Positions 13,878 through 16,541 of a DNA stretch of 16,541 nucleotides are shown piece after piece (within the stretch, counting starts at the first letter, position 1; each line of letters begins with the position of its first letter). Where the stretch lies: NCBI GenBank assembly GCA_947478535.1, contig CANJXD010000067.1:1-16541 (forward strand), given 5' to 3'. The stretch is from Acetobacteraceae bacterium. GTDB lineage: Bacteria; Pseudomonadota; Alphaproteobacteria; Acetobacterales; Acetobacteraceae. The notes beneath the pieces are model-generated. The model made no database searches and was not told the origin of the DNA. It saw nothing but the letters and a program-made list of their open reading frames with translations. The translations under genes were made by a program, and so were the position numbers.

Positions 13878-14620
13878 CCGAGGAAACCGGCAGGCTCCAC
13901 GACCGCCTCGCCTATGCCCGCCTGCCTGCAAAGGTGCCGGGGAATGGCCCTGGCGTGGTGTTCCTGCCGGGCTATCGCAGCGACATGCAGGGATCGAAGG
14001 CGATCTTCCTGCGGGACCATTGCGCGGCGCGCGGCCAGGCCTTTCTCCGCCTCGACTATTCCGGCCATGGCGAAAGCGCGGGGCGCTTCGAGGACGGCAC
14101 CATCGGCCAGTGGGCGGAGGACGCGCTGGCGATCTTCGACGCGCTGACCGAGGGCCCGCAGATCCTGGTGGGCTCCTCCATGGGCGGCTGGATCGCTCTG
14201 CTGATCGCCCGCGCGCGGCGGGATCGGCTGGCGGGGCTGATCGGCATCGCCCCGGCGCCGGATTTCACCGAGGCCCTGCTTTGGCCGGCGCTGGCCCCCG
14301 AACACCGCACGGCGCTGACGCGCCACGGCGTCATCCACCTGCCGAGCCAGTATGGGGAGCCGACGCCGGTGACGCTCGCCTTGGTGGAGGACGGCAAGCG
14401 CCAGGCCGTGCTGGGCGCGCCCATCGACCTGCCCTGCCCCGTCCGCATCCTGCAAGGCATGGCGGACCCGGATGTGCCCTGGCGCCACGCCATCCGCATC
14501 ATGGACACGCTGGCGGGCGGTGATGCCCGGCTGACGCTGATCAAGGACGGCGACCACCGCCTGTCCCGCCCCGAGGATCTGCGGCTGCTGGCCGAAACGC
14601 TGGACAGCCTGCTCGGCTAA
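13874..14620 (+). CDS. Alpha/beta hydrolase, ABHD10-like
   Basis: A soluble serine hydrolase of 248 residues, resembling human mitochondrial ABHD10 (acyl-protein thioesterase and acyl-glucuronide hydrolase) along its length: VVFLPGYRSDMQGSKA (oxyanion region), RLDYSGHGES, the nucleophile elbow ILVGSSMGGW (Ser102), MPS-like HLPSQY, PCPVRILQGMADPDVPW (Asp200) and KDGDHRLS (His228). The triad looks complete. The start is a GTG at 13874 in a GTGA overlap with the FAH gene stop, with GGAG 9 bases upstream; the longer in-frame ATG at 13808 would run 66 bases into the FAH gene. Translational coupling to the FAH gene suggests it releases the sugar acid or keto acid from an ester or lactone, which is inference. 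Its TAA overlaps the convergent epimerase-like gene by 4 bases. Confidence 0.9.
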   Translation: MTEETGRLHDRLAYARLPAKVPGNGPGVVFLPGYRSDMQGSKAIFLRDHCAARGQAFLRLDYSGHGESAGRFEDGTIGQWAEDALAIFDALTEGPQILVGSSMGGWIALLIARARRDRLAGLIGIAPAPDFTEALLWPALAPEHRTALTRHGVIHLPSQYGEPTPVTLALVEDGKRQAVLGAPIDLPCPVRILQGMADPDVPWRHAIRIMDTLAGGDARLTLIKDGDHRLSRPEDLRLLAETLDSLLG

Positions 14621-15465
14621 CCGCCGGCTTCCAGCACCCGCGCCAGCCCCTCCCGATAGGTGGGGCAGCGCCAGACGATCCCCAGCGCCGCCTTGGTCGC
14701 CGCATTCGCGACGCGCCGGTTCTCGGACCAGAAGGACAGCGCCATGGGGGACATCCGCGCGGCCGCCACCGCGAACGGCATCTCCGGCGGCGCCGCCATC
14801 CGCAGCAGCCGCGCCGCTTCCGACACCACATCAGCCGAGGGCGCGGCCTCGTCATCCACGAGGTGCAGCACCCGCAGGCCGTCGGGACGCAGCGCCGCCG
14901 CCACCACGGCGAGCGCGATATCATCCCGGTGGATGCGGCTGAAGGAATGGCCGGGCTTCACCACCCGGCGCGCGACGCCGGCGCGCACCTCATCCAGCGC
15001 CGACCGCCCCGGCCCGTAGATGCCGCCGACGCGAAAGATATCGAGCGCGATGCCCCGCCCCGCCACCGCGTCCCGCCAGGCTTGCTCCGCCGCAAGCCGG
15101 CGCTGGGACCGCGGCTGCCCCGGGGCGGGGGCGGTCGCCTCATCCACCTCGGCGCCGCCGCGGTCGCCATAGACCCCGGTGGTGGAGAGGTAGCCGATCC
15201 AGCGCAGCCCGGGCGCCTGGGCGATCGCCTCCCCATGCGCGGCGAGCACGGGGTCCCCCACCTCATCCGGCGCGGCGGTCACCACCAGATGCGTCGCCGC
15301 TTGGATCGCTGACCCGGCCAGGGCGAAGCGTTCCACGGCAACCCCCTCCGGCACGCTCGCGCGCCCCGGGTCTCGCGCCGTGCCGGTCACGGCAAACCCC
15401 GCCGCCGCCGCTTCCGCCGCGATAGCTCCGCCGCTGTAGCCGAGGCCCGCCACGATCATGTGCAT
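14617..15465 (-). CDS. NAD(P)-binding SDR-like protein, YeeZ type
   Basis: A cytoplasmic Rossmann-fold protein of 282 residues in the atypical/extended SDR group with YeeZ and related putative epimerases. The N-terminal MIVAGLGYSGGAIA carries the G-x-G-x-x-G nucleotide motif; GTARDP follows strand 2; WIGYLSTTGVYGDRGG, FRVGGIYGPGRSALD and FSRIHRDDIA are the conserved central motifs. The YxxxK catalytic pair of classical SDRs is not obvious where expected (SQRRLAAEQAW is there instead), as in other members, so the reaction is unknown. GGGGGG (15472-15477) directly abuts ATG 15471 but is 6 bases from ATG 15465, so I list the latter; a third Met lies at 15459. The TAG overlaps the ABHD10-like gene tail by 4 bases; upstream it is divergent from the TPR gene. 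Confidence 0.87.
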   Translation of the reverse strand: MHMIVAGLGYSGGAIAAEAAAAGFAVTGTARDPGRASVPEGVAVERFALAGSAIQAATHLVVTAAPDEVGDPVLAAHGEAIAQAPGLRWIGYLSTTGVYGDRGGAEVDEATAPAPGQPRSQRRLAAEQAWRDAVAGRGIALDIFRVGGIYGPGRSALDEVRAGVARRVVKPGHSFSRIHRDDIALAVVAAALRPDGLRVLHLVDDEAAPSADVVSEAARLLRMAAPPEMPFAVAAARMSPMALSFWSENRRVANAATKAALGIVWRCPTYREGLARVLEAGG

Positions 15466-15516
15466 TGTCATCCCCCCGCTTTGCCTGAGCCTCCAGCGAC
15501 GAAGCAAGGGGGACGA

Positions 15517-15545
15517 TTCACGGCGCCGCGATCCTGCGCTAGAGT
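15517..15545 (+). promoter_or_regulatory. Candidate promoter of the TPR gene
   Basis: TTCACG (15517-15522) and TAGAGT (15540-15545), each 4 of 6 to consensus, are separated by exactly 17 bases. A start site about 7 bases after the -10 box would fall on the ATG (15552), implying a leaderless or near-leaderless mRNA. No Shine-Dalgarno lies before that ATG. Confidence 0.4.
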
Positions 15546-15551
15546 GTCGCC

Positions 15552-16541
15552 ATGCGACGTCCAGCCCGCACGATGCTGTTTGGTGTTTTCGCCGCCACGA
15601 TGGTGGTGGCGCTGGGGAGTGCCGCCTGGATGGCGGTAGCCTCCCGCCCCATCGTCCAGGGCGTCGCCCAAGGGGTGGGCCAAGGCGCGGGCCAAGGGGG
15701 TGGCCAAGCAGTTGGCCAAGGCGCCTCGCCGGCGGAAGCCCTGCTGCCCGGCCTGAACCCGACCGCCAGCGGCCAGGCCCCCGCCCCCGTTGCCATGACG
15801 GTCGCCGAGGCCGTGACGGAAGACGTCCTTCCCCTGCCGCCGCAGCCGCCCCGCCTCGCCGATGGCACCGAGTTCCAGCGCTGCACCGGCCTGCTGCGGG
15901 GCGACCCCGAAGGCGCCCGCGCCCAGGCCGAGGCGTGGGAGAATGCCGGCGGCGGCGATGGCGCGCGGCATTGCCATGCCCTCGCCTTGCTCGCCCTGGG
16001 GGAAGCCGCGAGCGCCGCGCAGCGCCTCGAATCCCTGGCCCGCACCTCCCGCGCCAGCAGCCCCGCCCGCGCCGCGGTCTTCGCCCAGGCCTCCCAGGCC
16101 TGGCTGATGGCAGGCGACGCCAATCGCGCCTATGGCGCTTCCACCATGGCGCTGACGCTGTCGCCCGATGACGTGGAACTGATCGTGGACCGCGCCGTCG
16201 CCCTCGGCACCCTGGCCCGCTACCGTGATGCCATCGCCGATCTCGACCTCGCCCTGCAGCGCCAGCCGGACCGGGTGGAGGCGCTGGTCTTCCGCGCCGC
16301 TGCCTGGCGACAACTTGAGCGCGCCGACAATGCCGCGCGGGATATCAACCGCGCCCTCGCCATCGACCCCGACAATGCCGAGGCCCTGCTGGAACGCGGC
16401 ATCATCCGCCAGATCCGCGGCGATACCGCCGGAGCGCGGGAGGATTGGCAGCGCGCCATCGAACTCTCACCGGACAGCCCGACCGCCGACCTCGCCGCGC
16501 AGAACCTTGCCTTGAACGAGGCCGGTCCCTCGCGCCGATAG
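15552..16541 (+). CDS. Membrane-anchored or exported TPR-repeat protein
   Basis: A 329-residue protein ending at the last base of the window with TAG. A basic start (MRRPARTM) and one hydrophobic segment (about 8-30) give a signal anchor or uncleaved signal, placing the rest in the periplasm. Residues 34-57 hold six Gly/Gln-rich 4-residue repeats, then a Pro/Ala-rich linker to about 100. A Cys111/Cys141 pair could form a disulfide outside the cytoplasm. Residues about 174-307 contain four TPR motifs (for example AWLMAGDANRAYGASTMAL, ALGTLARYRDAIADLDLAL, RALAIDPDNAEALLERGI), which normally bind partner proteins. The start is supported by a promoter-like element just upstream, but no ribosome site is seen. 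No partner is indicated by neighbours; the divergent SDR-like gene is 86 bases away. General TPR assignment is firm, specific function unknown. Confidence 0.88.
   Translation: MRRPARTMLFGVFAATMVVALGSAAWMAVASRPIVQGVAQGVGQGAGQGGGQAVGQGASPAEALLPGLNPTASGQAPAPVAMTVAEAVTEDVLPLPPQPPRLADGTEFQRCTGLLRGDPEGARAQAEAWENAGGGDGARHCHALALLALGEAASAAQRLESLARTSRASSPARAAVFAQASQAWLMAGDANRAYGASTMALTLSPDDVELIVDRAVALGTLARYRDAIADLDLALQRQPDRVEALVFRAAAWRQLERADNAARDINRALAIDPDNAEALLERGIIRQIRGDTAGAREDWQRAIELSPDSPTADLAAQNLALNEAGPSRR
15651..15722 (+). repeat. 12-bp tandem repeat encoding x-x-Gln-Gly units
   Basis: Six consecutive 4-codon units encode IVQG, VAQG, VGQG, AGQG, GGQA and VGQG. The last five share a core of GCC or GGC then CAAGG/CAAGC. 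In frame, so it makes a flexible spacer right after the membrane segment and could vary in length between strains. Confidence 0.85.

Noticed and set aside
12681..13931. 416-codon minus-strand open frame opposite the FAH-family gene
   Set aside because: Antisense shadow of the FAH-family gene, whose metal motif is unmistakable.
1..16541. Search for tRNA, rRNA, CRISPR arrays, insertion sequences and phage or defence genes
   Set aside because: None seen by eye; no regularly spaced identical repeats, no transposase motifs, and genes are contiguous with ordinary high-GC coding.

Overview
The window is a high-GC, tightly packed bacterial chromosome segment, with several genes overlapping by 1-4 bases. 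Gene content (infC downstream of thrS, ffh nearby, a CUT1-type sugar ABC transporter, LPS-type glycosyltransferases) and protein style suggest an alphaproteobacterium, most plausibly Rhodospirillales/Acetobacteraceae (Roseomonas-like). That placement is inference; no rRNA is present. I see no tRNA, rRNA, CRISPR array, insertion sequence or phage gene.

Left block (1-4356, all minus strand): threonyl-tRNA synthetase (thrS), a leader with two stem-loops, translation initiation factor IF-3 (infC, probably starting at a rare AUA codon), a SAM-dependent methyltransferase abutting infC, and the N-terminal part of ffh, which runs off the left edge. This is a translation/secretion housekeeping block. 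The usual rpmI-rplT pair does not follow infC.

Middle block: a plus-strand gene (4499-6253) encodes a putative RNA-binding or RNA-cleaving protein with a NYN (PIN-like) domain, a probable LOTUS/OST-HTH domain, a repetitive disordered linker and a helical C-terminus. It converges on a minus-strand pair, a GT4 and a GT9 (heptosyltransferase-like) glycosyltransferase, probably for cell-surface polysaccharide. Next to them lies an Fe(II)/2-oxoglutarate-dependent oxygenase of the isopenicillin-N-synthase-like group.

Right-middle block (9394-14620): a minus-strand carbohydrate ABC transporter operon (Tat-exported binding protein and two permeases, no ATPase in the window) is divergent from a plus-strand pair. 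That pair is a fumarylacetoacetate-hydrolase-fold enzyme resembling 2-keto-3-deoxy-sugar-acid dehydratases, and an ABHD10-like alpha/beta hydrolase. The 197-bp divergent region carries two inverted repeats that look like operators. The arrangement suggests uptake and catabolism of a sugar, sugar acid or sugar ester; the substrate is unknown.

Right end: a YeeZ-like NAD(P)-binding protein on the minus strand is divergent from a membrane-anchored TPR protein on the plus strand. The TPR protein has a short Gly-Gln tandem repeat and perhaps a leaderless transcript. The most interesting points are the NYN-LOTUS protein, the non-canonical infC start with its structured leader, and the divergent transporter/FAH/ABHD10 locus.
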